Part shown: piece after piece, positions 35,539-45,425 of the stretch
Position numbering within the stretch: position 1 is the first letter of the stretch
Layout: each line of letters opens with the position of its first letter
NCBI RefSeq assembly: GCF_014077005.1
Contig: NZ_JACGVC010000033.1
Span: forward strand, 124,001 to 188,000
Source: Colwellia sp. MB3u-45
Lineage (GTDB): Bacteria > Pseudomonadota > Gammaproteobacteria > Enterobacterales > Alteromonadaceae
Direction of reading: 5' to 3'
Length of the DNA stretch: 64,000 nucleotides
Translations under genes and position numbers: made by a program
Notes under the pieces: model-generated
What the model saw: only the letters and a program-made list of their open reading frames with translations
The model's database searches: none
Told to the model about the DNA's origin: nothing

Positions 35539-36645
35539 TTAATTATCCTGTATAAAAGCTAAACATTGCGCGTTGTTACCTTGAAAAACAACTCGGTCAG
35601 CTTTTAATCCTAACTGGTATTGGTACATAGGATCATAATACTCACTAAGCAAGGGTTTTAACCAATCTAAGTGATACGCTAGTTGACCTTTTTGCTGCTG
35701 AGATAAGGCCATACTCTGTATTTGCTTTAATTGACCATAACGTTCTGTACCTAAGCGTTTACGTACTTTGAATAAACCTTGGGCCAAATACTCACTAAAG
35801 GCAACAAAACCTTGTTCTTCACCATAGGCGAGTTGGTATTGGGCAGTCATTTTGATGATATATTCTTGGTATATCTGCTCAAGTCGATAATCTAAACTTT
35901 CTTCAATCACCACCACTGGCGCTAACGTCATTGCTTGGCGTAAACTTTCTGGTAAATGCACGCTACCAATTAATCTGCCTTCATCTTCCAAGACTAACCT
36001 TTGCGATAAAGAAAACTTACCTTGGATGTATTGTTCAGCCAATTTGTTTTCAAAATTTATTTGATTGGCTTGCGCGGTCACAAAACCGCCAAAACTTGAG
36101 CCTCGATGACCGGCCGCGCCTTCTAAATCTAAACTGTTTGCACAATGGGCCAGAAAAGGCGTTTTTCCACTGCCGGTATTTCCCGCTAAAATCGTTAAGG
36201 GATGTAAGGCAAGTTGCTCCAATTCGTTCAATAAAAACTGACGCAGTGCTTTGTAGCCTCCGGTAATCAATGGGTAGTTAACCCCTGACTCTTTTAACCA
36301 GCCTTGCACCGTTTGTGAACGTAAACCACCACGAAAGCAATATAAGTAACCTTGTGGGTTTTCCTGGGCAAAGTTTTGCCAGTGTGCCAGTCGGCTTGCT
36401 TTACTCTGTCCACAAACAAGGGTATTACCCAAAGTAATCGCGGCGGCTTGGCCTTTATTTTTATAACAAAGACCAACTTCAGCGCGTTCATCATTATTCA
36501 TTAACGGATGATTAATCGACTGACCAAAAGCGCCCTTTTCAAATTCAATCGGTGCGCGTACATCCATTAAAGGCAGTTTATTAGCAATAATAGTGCGAAA
36601 ATCAGCGCTATCGGCGCGCGCTGTTGCTGAACTCTTGATGGCCAT
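35539..36645 (-). CDS. mnmH: tRNA 2-selenouridine synthase
   Basis: Started at the ATG at 36645 the protein has 368 residues. The N-terminal rhodanese domain carries the active Cys in [18 protein letters not shown], and a P-loop [13 protein letters not shown] opens the second domain that handles geranyl/seleno-modification of the wobble uridine. The enzyme replaces sulfur of 2-thiouridine by selenium in tRNAs for Lys, Glu and Gln. Its start codon shares one base with the selD stop (TAATG), so it is translated after selD, whose product supplies selenophosphate. An upstream start that would overlap selD by 79 bases is not used. Confidence 0.93.
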   Translation of the reverse strand: MAIKSSATARADSADFRTIIANKLPLMDVRAPIEFEKGAFGQSINHPLMNNDERAEVGLCYKNKGQAAAITLGNTLVCGQSKASRLAHWQNFAQENPQGYLYCFRGGLRSQTVQGWLKESGVNYPLITGGYKALRQFLLNELEQLALHPLTILAGNTGSGKTPFLAHCANSLDLEGAAGHRGSSFGGFVTAQANQINFENKLAEQYIQGKFSLSQRLVLEDEGRLIGSVHLPESLRQAMTLAPVVVIEESLDYRLEQIYQEYIIKMTAQYQLAYGEEQGFVAFSEYLAQGLFKVRKRLGTERYGQLKQIQSMALSQQQKGQLAYHLDWLKPLLSEYYDPMYQYQLGLKADRVVFQGNNAQCLAFIQDN

Positions 36646-37676
36646 TACAATAAGCTTACCGTGGGTGAAGTGGTTGTAACAACTTCGCCAATAGGTTGAA
36701 GATTCAAACCATTTTCTTGACATAAGGCTTCAAAAGCTTGCTTACCTGCTGGCTTAACCGCAACCAGTAACCCGCCACTGGTTTGAGGATCGCACAAGAG
36801 TATTTTCTGTTTTGGGCTTAACGGCCCAACATGTTCGCCATAACTGGTAAAGTTTCGTTCACAGCCACCAGGTACACAGCCTTGGTCGATGTAGTCATCA
36901 ACAAAATCAAGACGGGGTACTCGCTCAAAATCAAGCACAGCCGAAACCTTACTGCCTTGACACATTTCCAAAAGATGCCCTAACAGCGCAAAACCTGTCA
37001 CATCTGTCATGGCAGTTACTGTGTCTAGTGCTGCAAATTCTTGCCCAATAGTATTTAAAGTTTTCATCACTTGCGGCGCTATATCGGCATGTTCAGGTAA
37101 CAATTTACCTTGTTTTTCTGCTGTGGTTAAAATACCAATACCTAAGGGTTTAGTTAAATATAAAAGGTCACCGACCTCAGCAGTATTATTTCGCTTAATC
37201 TGCGCGTTATTAATCAGGCCAGTAACCGCTAAGCCAAAAATAGGCTCTGGTGCATCAATTGAATGACCGCCCGCTAACGGAATACCGGCTTCAGCACAAA
37301 TAGCTCTAGCGCCATCCAGTACTTGTTGGGCGATTTCTGGTGCTAAAAGATTAACCGGCCAACCCAAAATAGCTATCGCCATTAGGGGTTTTCCGCCCAT
37401 GGCGTAAACATCGCTAATAGCGTTACAGGCAGAAATTTTACCAAAGTCAGTTGGGTCATCGACAATAGGCATAAAAAAATCTGTGGTGGAGATCACGGCT
37501 TGGTCATTGCCAATATCGAAAACGGCTGCATCATCTTTGGTGCTATTACCCACTAACAGTGCGTTATTCACCGGTAAAGTAAGTGATGACTTTAGCATCA
37601 CGTCAAGTACCGATGGTGAAATTTTGCAGCCACAGCCTGCGCCGTGTGAGTATTGAGTCAAGCGAATTTTTGTCAT
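36645..37676 (-). CDS. selD: Selenide, water dikinase (selenophosphate synthetase)
   Basis: The 343-residue enzyme starts [19 protein letters not shown]; Cys15 and Lys18 correspond to the catalytic Cys17 and Lys20 of E. coli SelD. The AIRS-type ATP-binding segments ([19 protein letters not shown]-like, [31 protein letters not shown]) follow. It makes selenophosphate from selenide and ATP. With mnmH it forms a two-gene operon; no selA or selB is in view, so the visible use of selenium is tRNA 2-selenouridine and not selenocysteine. The catalytic residue is cysteine and not selenocysteine. Confidence 0.95.
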   Translation of the reverse strand: MTKIRLTQYSHGAGCGCKISPSVLDVMLKSSLTLPVNNALLVGNSTKDDAAVFDIGNDQAVISTTDFFMPIVDDPTDFGKISACNAISDVYAMGGKPLMAIAILGWPVNLLAPEIAQQVLDGARAICAEAGIPLAGGHSIDAPEPIFGLAVTGLINNAQIKRNNTAEVGDLLYLTKPLGIGILTTAEKQGKLLPEHADIAPQVMKTLNTIGQEFAALDTVTAMTDVTGFALLGHLLEMCQGSKVSAVLDFERVPRLDFVDDYIDQGCVPGGCERNFTSYGEHVGPLSPKQKILLCDPQTSGGLLVAVKPAGKQAFEALCQENGLNLQPIGEVVTTTSPTVSLL

Positions 37677-37765
37677 GATGTCTCGTATGAAAGAGTAAGC
37701 AGGTGCCTAATTTACAGTAATACCTGCCCTGTTACACCTGCCGATTACTATTTATAACCTGCCGC

Positions 37766-39370
37766 TTAACTTGCAGACATACTTTGTTTAACTAATAGCG
37801 CCGCTATTTCGTGTTGTGCATAGACAAACGAGCTAATGTTAATGCCTGCCAATTCGCTTTTTTCTTCTAAGGTGTTCACTTTCACTATTAAGTTTGCCTT
37901 AGGATAGTAATTAAGCACAGCTTCACAAATAATTTGTTTGTTTCTCAAAGAATTGGCAGTAACAATAATGCTACTGCTTTGTTCTACCTTTAATGACTCT
38001 AATACGGGCTTTTTGTCTAAGTGACCAAAATAGGCATTATAACCACGCTTTCTTGCCAGTAATACATGCTGTAAATCATCAGAAATAATTAAAAAATCAA
38101 TGCCTTTACTGCTCAGTTCTTTCGCAACAATTCGGCCCAAAATAGCAAAACCACAAACAATAGTATGGTTGCTTGCATCTACCGCGGTTATTTTGTCTGC
38201 TTCAAAATATTCAACCACAAAAATGGCGGCTAACTTATAAATATTACTGACCATAAAAGGCGTTAATATCATAGATAGCACGGTGATCAATATGAGGAAG
38301 CTGCCTAAATTTTCTGAGAGAATATTTTGACTGATCGCCAAGGCAAAAATAGCGAAAGAAAACTCTCCTACTTGGCACAAAGCAATAGCCGATTTTATCG
38401 ATTCACTTTTATTCGCTTTTGCTCTCATTAGAAAATAAACGATAATGGCTTTTATTATCATCACCAAGGCTAATATACCCAGTACCCAATGTAAGTTGCT
38501 GATAAAAAATAACACATCGATTTTTGTGCCAATAGAAAAGAAAAACGCGCCTAATAATAAATCTTTATATGAGGATATATCTGATTCTACTTTTATGTGA
38601 AATTTAGTTTCTGCGATGATCATACCCGCAATAAATGCGCCTAAAGAATAAGTAAAGCCCATTTCATGAGCAATCAGTGAAGCACCCAACACAATAGTAA
38701 ATACCGAACTTAAAAATAACTCTTCCATGCGCGCATTTGCTGAGAAATGCAGTAACCAAGTAATGATTTTTTTGCCAATAGTAAACATGAAAATAATGAT
38801 AAGGCTGGCATAAAAAAGCGTTTTTAATAAAATATCAACTAGCGATAATTCATTATTGGATAAAAAACCCATTAATAATAAAATAGGGATCACCGCCAAG
38901 TCTTGAAAAACTAAGATAGCAACTGACTTTTTACCATAAGGGGTAACAATATCTTTTGATTTTTTCAAATAGGGTAATACGATAGCCGTTGAGGATAAGC
39001 TAAATGAAAGCGCAATAATTAATGACGATATCGGTTCAACATTAAAACCATAAAAGGCAATAATAAAAATAACAATAGAGCTAAAAGCAACCTGTATAAA
39101 ACCATTAAAAAATATCAGTTCTTTCATTTTACCCAGCTTAGAAAATGACATTTCCAAACCAATAGTAAACATAAGAAAAACAATACCAAATTCTCCAATT
39201 AGCTCAAGAGAGTGAGGTGTGGTGCTGCCATTAAAATCAAAAAAATTACTGACAATAGTGCCAGTAATAATATAACCAATAATATGCGAAATAGAGAATT
39301 TGGTTAATACAATATTGATAACGCTCGCCAGCGCCAAGGATACAGCAATAATAACAAGTATGGAGTCCAT
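37766..39370 (-). CDS. Cation:proton antiporter of the CPA2/Kef family
   Basis: A 534-residue protein. About 12 membrane segments in residues 1-390 include LIGEFGIVFLMFTIGLEMSF and SLGAFIAGMIIAETKF, the standard core of CPA2 exchangers. Residues about 400-530 form a TrkA-N/RCK nucleotide-binding domain (HTIVCGFAILGRIVAKELS) that gates the transporter. It likely exchanges K+ or Na+ for protons. The nearest E. coli relatives by layout are KefB/KefC and YbaL; no KefF/KefG-type ancillary gene is beside it. It is a single gene with a 950-base gap upstream. Confidence 0.9.
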   Translation of the reverse strand: MDSILVIIAVSLALASVINIVLTKFSISHIIGYIITGTIVSNFFDFNGSTTPHSLELIGEFGIVFLMFTIGLEMSFSKLGKMKELIFFNGFIQVAFSSIVIFIIAFYGFNVEPISSLIIALSFSLSSTAIVLPYLKKSKDIVTPYGKKSVAILVFQDLAVIPILLLMGFLSNNELSLVDILLKTLFYASLIIIFMFTIGKKIITWLLHFSANARMEELFLSSVFTIVLGASLIAHEMGFTYSLGAFIAGMIIAETKFHIKVESDISSYKDLLLGAFFFSIGTKIDVLFFISNLHWVLGILALVMIIKAIIVYFLMRAKANKSESIKSAIALCQVGEFSFAIFALAISQNILSENLGSFLILITVLSMILTPFMVSNIYKLAAIFVVEYFEADKITAVDASNHTIVCGFAILGRIVAKELSSKGIDFLIISDDLQHVLLARKRGYNAYFGHLDKKPVLESLKVEQSSSIIVTANSLRNKQIICEAVLNYYPKANLIVKVNTLEEKSELAGINISSFVYAQHEIAALLVKQSMSAS

Positions 39371-39741
39371 CTAAGCCCTTAAATTAACCTGACTATTTAT
39401 ATCAGTAATTAAAAATTTATCTGATAAGTTATATGCACATTACAGACCACTAAAGAAACAAAAGCAATACACCAGCAATGCACTAAGTGATAAAAATAAT
39501 TATTTTAATTCAATAAGTTAAAAATAAATAGTAATAATTCTGTGCATTAAATTTTTATCTGATGCTTACTCTTAATGCACGCGCACCATTATAGTGCAAC
39601 TAGAGGGCTATATTAATCATTAATTAACTGAGGAGTTAAGCACAAAGCTTAAGCCAAAAAGCAATAAATTGATCGATGGATGGGTAATAAAATGAATGAA
39701 TATCGATATTGTCTTGAAGTTAGGTTCAAGCGAAAACTACA

Positions 39742-39768
39742 AGCCTGTAACAAAATCTGTTACAGGCT
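39742..39768. terminator. Isolated 10-bp hairpin
   Basis: AGCCTGTAAC (39742-39751) pairs perfectly with GTTACAGGCT (39759-39768) around a 7-base loop. It lies far from either neighbouring gene (372 bases from the antiporter start, 550 from the pgi stop). No T-run follows. Could be the end of a small RNA or a leftover of a mobile element. Confidence 0.4.
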
Positions 39769-40225
39769 CGAAACTAGTTATTATTAATCTAAGCACTGGC
39801 TATTTTCAATGACTCCTGCGTAAATCACCTAACACGTAGCGCATTGAAAAAAGTGTTGTCGACCATTAATTGAAAGCTGTTTTTCAGCATAAGTATCAGT
39901 TTATGAAAAAGCCATTAACCGGTTATCGCTATGGTTTTAGCTAAGAGCATCATTTTACCCTATTGCAATGCTCAACTAGGATGCTTCTGCGGTTGTAATA
40001 TTAAGGTTTTAACTCCAATTCAATAAATAGCCGCAAGTTTCCATTTATATCTGTTTTTATGTTTTTTCATTTCAGTTTTCTAGCTAAGCTTGTTATGCCT
40101 TAACTGAAGTAGTGGAATGCATGGTGCTGCGACAAAATTAATCGCCTATGTTAATTATATTAATCGCCTATATTAGCAACAGTACTTAGACACTGAGCTG
40201 ACTGTGCTCAACATTAGTGTCTAAA

Positions 40226-40285
40226 TGACTGATATCTGAATGACTAATATTTGAATAACTAATATTTGAATGACTAATATTTGAA
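40226..40285. repeat. Four 15-bp tandem units downstream of pgi
   Basis: Units TGACTGATATCTGAA, TGACTAATATTTGAA, TAACTAATATTTGAA and TGACTAATATTTGAA lie end to end 35 bases after the pgi stop. No coding role is seen. Confidence 0.8.
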
Positions 40286-40320
40286 TAAATAGGATCTAAG
40301 TACTTTTCAATGGTCTATTT

Positions 40321-41967
40321 TCAACCCTTTTTGAATTCATGATAAAAATTAATTAGACCAACTGTTGAGCTATCATACGAGTCATTAACATAGTTTGATT
40401 CAAGCTCTGCCTGTATTTTAATCGCTAATCCTTTACCCAACTCAACCCCCCATTGATCAAAAGAACAAATTTGCAGAATAATCCCTTGAACAAATATTTT
40501 ATGCTCATAGAGTGCAATCAAACTCCCTAATGAACGAGGAGAAATACGCTTCATTAATATCGTATTGGTTGGGCGATTACCCTGATGAATTTTATGAGGA
40601 GCGACTTTATTGATGTAATCTGGTGTTCGCCCTTTAGCTTTTAAGTCTGCCCTTACCTGCTCTTCATTTACCCCTTGCATTAATGCTTGTGTTTGTGCAA
40701 AAAAGTTCGCCATTAAGGTCTCATGGTGTCCTTCAATCGGCGTAACACTTTCAACTGAACCAATGAAGTCAGCAGGCACTACATTATTACTTTGGTGTAA
40801 ATATTGGTAAAAAGCATGCTGCCCATTAATACCGAGTTCACCCCAGATAGAAGGAACCGTTGGGTAAGTGATGGTTTCGCCATTCATCGTAACCGACTTA
40901 CCGTTACTTTCCATTTCAGCCTGTTGTAGATAAGCTGAAAGCATATGTAATGACTGATCGTAGGGAAGAATAGCCTGTGATCTTGCGCCTAAAAAAGTAC
41001 AGTTCCAAACACTTAATAGGGCGAGAATAACCGGGGCATTTTTTTCTAGTGGCGCACTACAAAAATGATTATCTATTTCATGAGCACCTTCAAGTAATTC
41101 GATAAAACGCTCGAAACCTAAATCTAACGCTATCGGTAAGCCAATTGCCGACCATAATGAAAAGCGGCCGCCAACCCAATCCCACATATCAAAAATATTT
41201 TCAGGGGCGATACCAAACTCTGTCGCATTCTTCTTATTAGAAGAAACGGCTACAAAATGTTGTGCGATAGCTGATTGATCAAATGACGAGGCAACTAGCC
41301 AATTCATTGCAGTTTTCGCATTGGTCATGGTTTCTTTGGTGGTAAAGGTTTTGCTCGAGACAATAAACAACACTGTTTCTGGATTTAACGGCCTTAGCAC
41401 GTTGGCAATCTGGGTCCCGTCAACGTTTGAAACATAGTGAACGTTAATACGGTTATCGCTATATTGCTTTAACGCTTCAGTAACCATTTGTGGCCCCAGA
41501 TTAGAGCCACCAACACCGATATTGACTACGTCAGTTATTCGTTGTCCAGAATAACCTTTCCATAACCCTTCGCGCACTTTGTCGGTAAAAGACTTCATGT
41601 GCAGCAAGGCATTATTTACTTGTTCACTAACCTCCTTGCCGTCAATAATGATTGATTTATTTGAACGGTCGCGCAATGCTGTATGAAGTACGGCACGATC
41701 TTCAGTATAATTAATCGGCTCGCCACTAAACATTTTTTCTCGCCAGCCTTCAATATCGCAATCTTTCGCTAGCTCAATTAAATTATCGACTGTTTCTTTT
41801 GATATTAGGTTTTTCGAATAGTCCAACATAAATGGTGACAGCTTAATAGAAAACTGCTCAAAGCGGGCACTGTCATTGGCAAACAATTCACTCATATGTT
41901 GTTGTTTCATAAAGCTTGCATGGCTGACCAATTTTTTCCAACTCGCCAGTGAAGTTCTAGGTGTCAT
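40321..41967 (-). CDS. pgi: Glucose-6-phosphate isomerase
   Basis: The 548-residue protein is of full length for bacterial PGI. The phosphate-binding NVGVGGSNLGPQMVTEAL-like VNIGVGGSNLG, SKTFTTKETMTNA, the catalytic Glu in WDWVGGRFSLWSAIGLPIA and GINGQHAFYQYLHQ, and the C-terminal SFDQWGVELGKGLA are present. It interconverts glucose 6-phosphate and fructose 6-phosphate. CGGAGA seven bases upstream is a good ribosome site. It is the last gene of a minus-strand run xylB, tal, tkt, pgi, and in this setting drains fructose 6-phosphate produced from pentose phosphates. Whether another copy exists elsewhere in the genome is unknown. Confidence 0.97.
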   Translation of the reverse strand: MTPRTSLASWKKLVSHASFMKQQHMSELFANDSARFEQFSIKLSPFMLDYSKNLISKETVDNLIELAKDCDIEGWREKMFSGEPINYTEDRAVLHTALRDRSNKSIIIDGKEVSEQVNNALLHMKSFTDKVREGLWKGYSGQRITDVVNIGVGGSNLGPQMVTEALKQYSDNRINVHYVSNVDGTQIANVLRPLNPETVLFIVSSKTFTTKETMTNAKTAMNWLVASSFDQSAIAQHFVAVSSNKKNATEFGIAPENIFDMWDWVGGRFSLWSAIGLPIALDLGFERFIELLEGAHEIDNHFCSAPLEKNAPVILALLSVWNCTFLGARSQAILPYDQSLHMLSAYLQQAEMESNGKSVTMNGETITYPTVPSIWGELGINGQHAFYQYLHQSNNVVPADFIGSVESVTPIEGHHETLMANFFAQTQALMQGVNEEQVRADLKAKGRTPDYINKVAPHKIHQGNRPTNTILMKRISPRSLGSLIALYEHKIFVQGIILQICSFDQWGVELGKGLAIKIQAELESNYVNDSYDSSTVGLINFYHEFKKG

Positions 41968-42023
41968 TTTTATCTCCGTTTCTCGTGTACAGCTAATATC
42001 AAAAGAATTTTTCTATTTATTAT

Positions 42024-42079
42024 TTATTGCTTATTACTTATTGCTTATTGCTTATTACTTATTGCTTATTAATTATTGC
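42024..42079. repeat. Eight 7-bp tandem units between tkt and pgi
   Basis: TTATTGC (five times) and TTATTAC/TTATTAA (three times) are joined without gaps at 42024-42079, directly after the tkt stop on the minus strand. Heptamer arrays are prone to slippage; here it could alter tkt-pgi spacing without changing either protein. Confidence 0.85.
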
Positions 42080-42086
42080 TGAAAAA

Positions 42087-44096
42087 TCACCTATTGGAGC
42101 TCAACAGCGCTATTGCGGTATTAACCACGTGCTCTACGGTAAAGCCAAAGTGATTAAGGAGCTGATTACCCGGCGCAGATTCACCAAAGCTGCTCATACC
42201 AATAACCTTGCCGTTTCTGCCAACATATTTATACCAAAAATCAACATGTGCTGCTTCTATGGCTATTATTGATTTAACGTCACTGGGCAGCACAGACTCT
42301 TGATATTTATCGCTTTGTCTGTCAAAAATATTAGTACTGGGCATAGAAACGACTCGCACTTGTACACCTGATTGGCTTAAACGTTCTGCGGCGTCTACCG
42401 CTAAACTGACTTCAGAGCCGGTTGCGATTAAAATAAGTTCAGGCTTGTCCTGGCAAGCTTTTAATATATAGCCACCTTTGGCAATATTATTTACCTGTGC
42501 GTTATCACGGTGTTGGTGTGACAAATTTTGACGGCTAAAAATTAATGCTGACGGGCCATTTTGTTTGGTGATCGCTGATTTCCAAGCCACCGCTGACTCA
42601 ACCGCATCACAAGGTCGCCAAGTTATTAAATTTGGCGTCATGCGCAAGTTAGCTATTTGCTCTATGGGTTGATGAGTTGGCCCATCTTCTCCTTGTGCAA
42701 TAGAGTCATGGGTGTAGACAAAAATATTTTGAATAGACATCAAAGCTGACATTCTTACCGCATTACGGGCATATTCCATAAACATCAGGAAAGTTGCCCC
42801 ATAATTAATAAAACCGTTATGTAATGAAATACCGTTCATGATGCCGCTCATCCCGAATTCGCGAACACCGTAAAAAAGGTAATTTCCATCCGCATCATCT
42901 GCCGTAATACCTTTAGAGCCTGACCATAAGGTGAGGTTTGAACCAGCTAAATCTGCTGAGCCACCTAATAGCTCAGGTAACAATTTTCCGTATGCTTCAA
43001 TCGAATTCTGTGATGCTTTTCGACTGGCTATATTTTGACCATCTTTTTGACATTGAGCGATAAACAGATCAGCATTTTTTTCAAATAACGCGGGTAAGTT
43101 TTGTTCAATAACACGACGTTGATATTCATTGCCCAATTCGGGATGGGCTTGCTTATATTTTGTAAAAAGTTGTTGCCATTGTTTTTCTTGCTCAACCCCT
43201 GATTTTTTTGCGTCCCAGCTAGCATAAATATCTGCAGGGATTTCAAAAGGAGCATGCGGCCAGTTTAAAAAGTCGCGGGTTGCTGCTATCTCATCTTCCC
43301 CTAACGGTGAGCCATGACAGTCGTGTGAGCCTGACTTGTTAGGTGAGCCAAATCCTATAATAGTTTTACAGCAGATCAGCGTTGGCTTATCAGTGACAAG
43401 TTTAGCTTGTTCAATCGCTTGTTGAATTTGTACTGGGTCATGGCCATCAACATCAGCAATAACATGCCAGTTGTAAGCGGCAAAGCGCGCTGGGGTGTTA
43501 TCGGTAAACCATCCCTTTACATCGCCATCAATCGAAATACCGTTATCGTCCCAAAATACCACTAATTTACCTAGGCCTAATGTACCCGCTAACGAACAAA
43601 CTTCATGAGATATACCTTCCATTAGGCAACCATCACCTAAAAAGCAATACGTATAATGATCAACAATTTCAAACGTTTTACGATTAAAATGTGCCGCTAG
43701 CGTTTTTTCAGCAATCGCCATACCAACGGCATTTGATAAACCAGCGCCTAACGGACCTGTTGTGGTTTCTACGCCTGGGGTATAGCCATATTCTGGGTGA
43801 CCAGGAGTTTTAGAGTGTAACTGTCTAAATTGTTTTATTTGCTCAATGGGTAAGTCATAGCCAGATAAATGTAACAATGAATAAATTAACATCGAACCAT
43901 GGCCATTACTTAAAACAAACCTGTCTCGGTCTGACCAATTGGGGTTATTTGGGTTATGTTTTAAAAAGTCATTCCATAATACTTCAGCAATATCTGCCAT
44001 CCCCATGGGGGCACCTGGGTGACCAGATTTTGCTTGTTGTACAGCATCCATGCTTAACGCACGAATAGCATTGGCTAACTGTTGTCGAGTAGTCAT
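42087..44096 (-). CDS. tkt: Transketolase
   Basis: At 669 residues it matches bacterial transketolases. The thiamine-diphosphate site is clear ([54 protein letters not shown] split over residues 150-190), as is the transketolase signature around [17 protein letters not shown]. It moves two-carbon units between sugar phosphates. Here it is paired with transaldolase 147 bases upstream and with xylulokinase, so it probably provides capacity for xylulose 5-phosphate formed from arabinitol. The start has AGGAT upstream. Confidence 0.97.
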   Translation of the reverse strand: MTTRQQLANAIRALSMDAVQQAKSGHPGAPMGMADIAEVLWNDFLKHNPNNPNWSDRDRFVLSNGHGSMLIYSLLHLSGYDLPIEQIKQFRQLHSKTPGHPEYGYTPGVETTTGPLGAGLSNAVGMAIAEKTLAAHFNRKTFEIVDHYTYCFLGDGCLMEGISHEVCSLAGTLGLGKLVVFWDDNGISIDGDVKGWFTDNTPARFAAYNWHVIADVDGHDPVQIQQAIEQAKLVTDKPTLICCKTIIGFGSPNKSGSHDCHGSPLGEDEIAATRDFLNWPHAPFEIPADIYASWDAKKSGVEQEKQWQQLFTKYKQAHPELGNEYQRRVIEQNLPALFEKNADLFIAQCQKDGQNIASRKASQNSIEAYGKLLPELLGGSADLAGSNLTLWSGSKGITADDADGNYLFYGVREFGMSGIMNGISLHNGFINYGATFLMFMEYARNAVRMSALMSIQNIFVYTHDSIAQGEDGPTHQPIEQIANLRMTPNLITWRPCDAVESAVAWKSAITKQNGPSALIFSRQNLSHQHRDNAQVNNIAKGGYILKACQDKPELILIATGSEVSLAVDAAERLSQSGVQVRVVSMPSTNIFDRQSDKYQESVLPSDVKSIIAIEAAHVDFWYKYVGRNGKVIGMSSFGESAPGNQLLNHFGFTVEHVVNTAIALLSSNR

Positions 44097-44243
44097 TTTG
44101 TGATCCTGTTTTGATAATGAATTGCTTACTTAGTTACTATCTGTCGGCAAGAGGTAAGCTATGGAATGTGGGATGAAAAAGCAGTATGGCCAAATGACGA
44201 TAAGGGGATTTATCACTTGACCATACAAGCCATAATTATTTTA

Positions 44244-45197
44244 TTACACGGCAGTTTTTTGAGATATTAATGAAGTAACCAGTGTTTCCAACGACTTTTG
44301 GTCCGCCGAAAACTGGGTAATTCCACTGACAAGTTTCTCTTTTGCCATCGGATCATTTTCGTGTTGGCAAGTAAAGCGCTCTTCATCTAGCGGCTCTATC
44401 TCAGTACGAGGTTTAACGGCAATATCATCGGCATTTAACTTAACAACAAGTTCGCCTTCTGTTTCTTGTAGTTGCGTTAACAAGGTAGGAGAAATCGTTA
44501 ACAAATCACAACCAGCAAGTTCAATGATTTCACGAGTATTTCTAAAGCTTGCGCCCATAATTACTGTGCTATATCCATAAGATTTATAATAATGATAAAT
44601 ACGTGTTACCGATTGAACGCCAGGATCATCAGCACCGATAAAGTCTTTATTTTCGTTCTGTTTATACCAATCTAATATTCGTCCGACAAAAGGCGAAATT
44701 AAAGTAACCTTTGCTTCCGCACATGCAATCGCCTGAGCCATACTAAATAACAGTGTTAAATTACAAGAAATACCTTCTTTCTCTAACTGCTCAGCGGCTT
44801 TAATGCCCTGCCAGGTTGCCGCTAACTTGATTAAAATTCGATCTTTGTTAATACCGGCGGCTTGATATAAGGCAATTAACTTTCGACCTTTTTCAATACT
44901 TGCCTGCGTATCATAAGAAAGTCGAGCGTCAACTTCGCTGGAAATTCTCCCTGGAATAATTTTCAGTATTTCACAACCAAAATTAACAATCAGTTGATCG
45001 CAAACATCATCCACCTGACCCTGAGTTTTAGCTATCGCGTCATCAATTAGATGTTGGTACTGTGGTAACTTTGCTGCTTGTAAAATTAATGATGGATTGG
45101 TGGTTGCATCAATAGGGTTTAGTTCTTTGATTGAATCAACATCGCCGCTATCAGCGACAACTATCGTTACTTTTTTCAATTGTTCTAATAAGTTCAT
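44244..45197 (-). CDS. tal: Transaldolase
   Basis: The 317-residue enzyme begins [19 protein letters not shown] and holds the family signatures [13 protein letters not shown] and [20 protein letters not shown], where the lysine of IKLA forms the Schiff base. [10 protein letters not shown] is also typical. It transfers a three-carbon ketol unit and produces fructose 6-phosphate, which pgi can then use. It lies between xylB and tkt on the same strand with gaps of 228 and 147 bases. Together with tkt this is a complete nonoxidative pentose phosphate set next to the polyol genes. Confidence 0.97.
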   Translation of the reverse strand: MNLLEQLKKVTIVVADSGDVDSIKELNPIDATTNPSLILQAAKLPQYQHLIDDAIAKTQGQVDDVCDQLIVNFGCEILKIIPGRISSEVDARLSYDTQASIEKGRKLIALYQAAGINKDRILIKLAATWQGIKAAEQLEKEGISCNLTLLFSMAQAIACAEAKVTLISPFVGRILDWYKQNENKDFIGADDPGVQSVTRIYHYYKSYGYSTVIMGASFRNTREIIELAGCDLLTISPTLLTQLQETEGELVVKLNADDIAVKPRTEIEPLDEERFTCQHENDPMAKEKLVSGITQFSADQKSLETLVTSLISQKTAV

Positions 45198-45425
45198 GTT
45201 AGTCCTATAAAAGAGTTAATTTGATGATTTTACTAACGGCTTTATCACTGAGTTTTAACCGTTTAATTAATTACATTTTTGCTGAAATTTTGTTGCAATT
45301 ATAAAGCGTTAATAGCGGGTGTTTTTGCTTTTAACGCTAAATATTATCGACACTTCACAGTGATTTTTTGTGGTTTTGCCAAGCAAACGCTAAGCTTTTT
45401 TATTTACTACAGGCTAGTTACTTGA

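Larger units (their letters stand above)
39371..40320. other. Long gap between the antiporter and pgi
   Basis: About 950 bases without a supported gene. It holds a 10-bp hairpin at 39742-39768, a duplicated TCGCCTAT motif near 40141-40168 and a 15-bp tandem repeat just past the pgi stop. A 16-codon basic frame (40020-40070, minus, MKKHKNRYKWKLAAIY) is the only small frame of note and may be the start of a lost gene. A small RNA is possible but no promoter-terminator pair could be firmly assigned. Confidence 0.4.

Noticed and set aside
36646-36723. Upstream start for mnmH overlapping selD by 79 bases
   Set aside because: The added residues are unlike MnmH, and the ATG at 36645 gives the usual length and TAATG coupling.
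39742-39768. Part of a tRNA or other structured RNA gene
   Set aside because: Only one hairpin is visible; no cloverleaf or known RNA pattern surrounds it.
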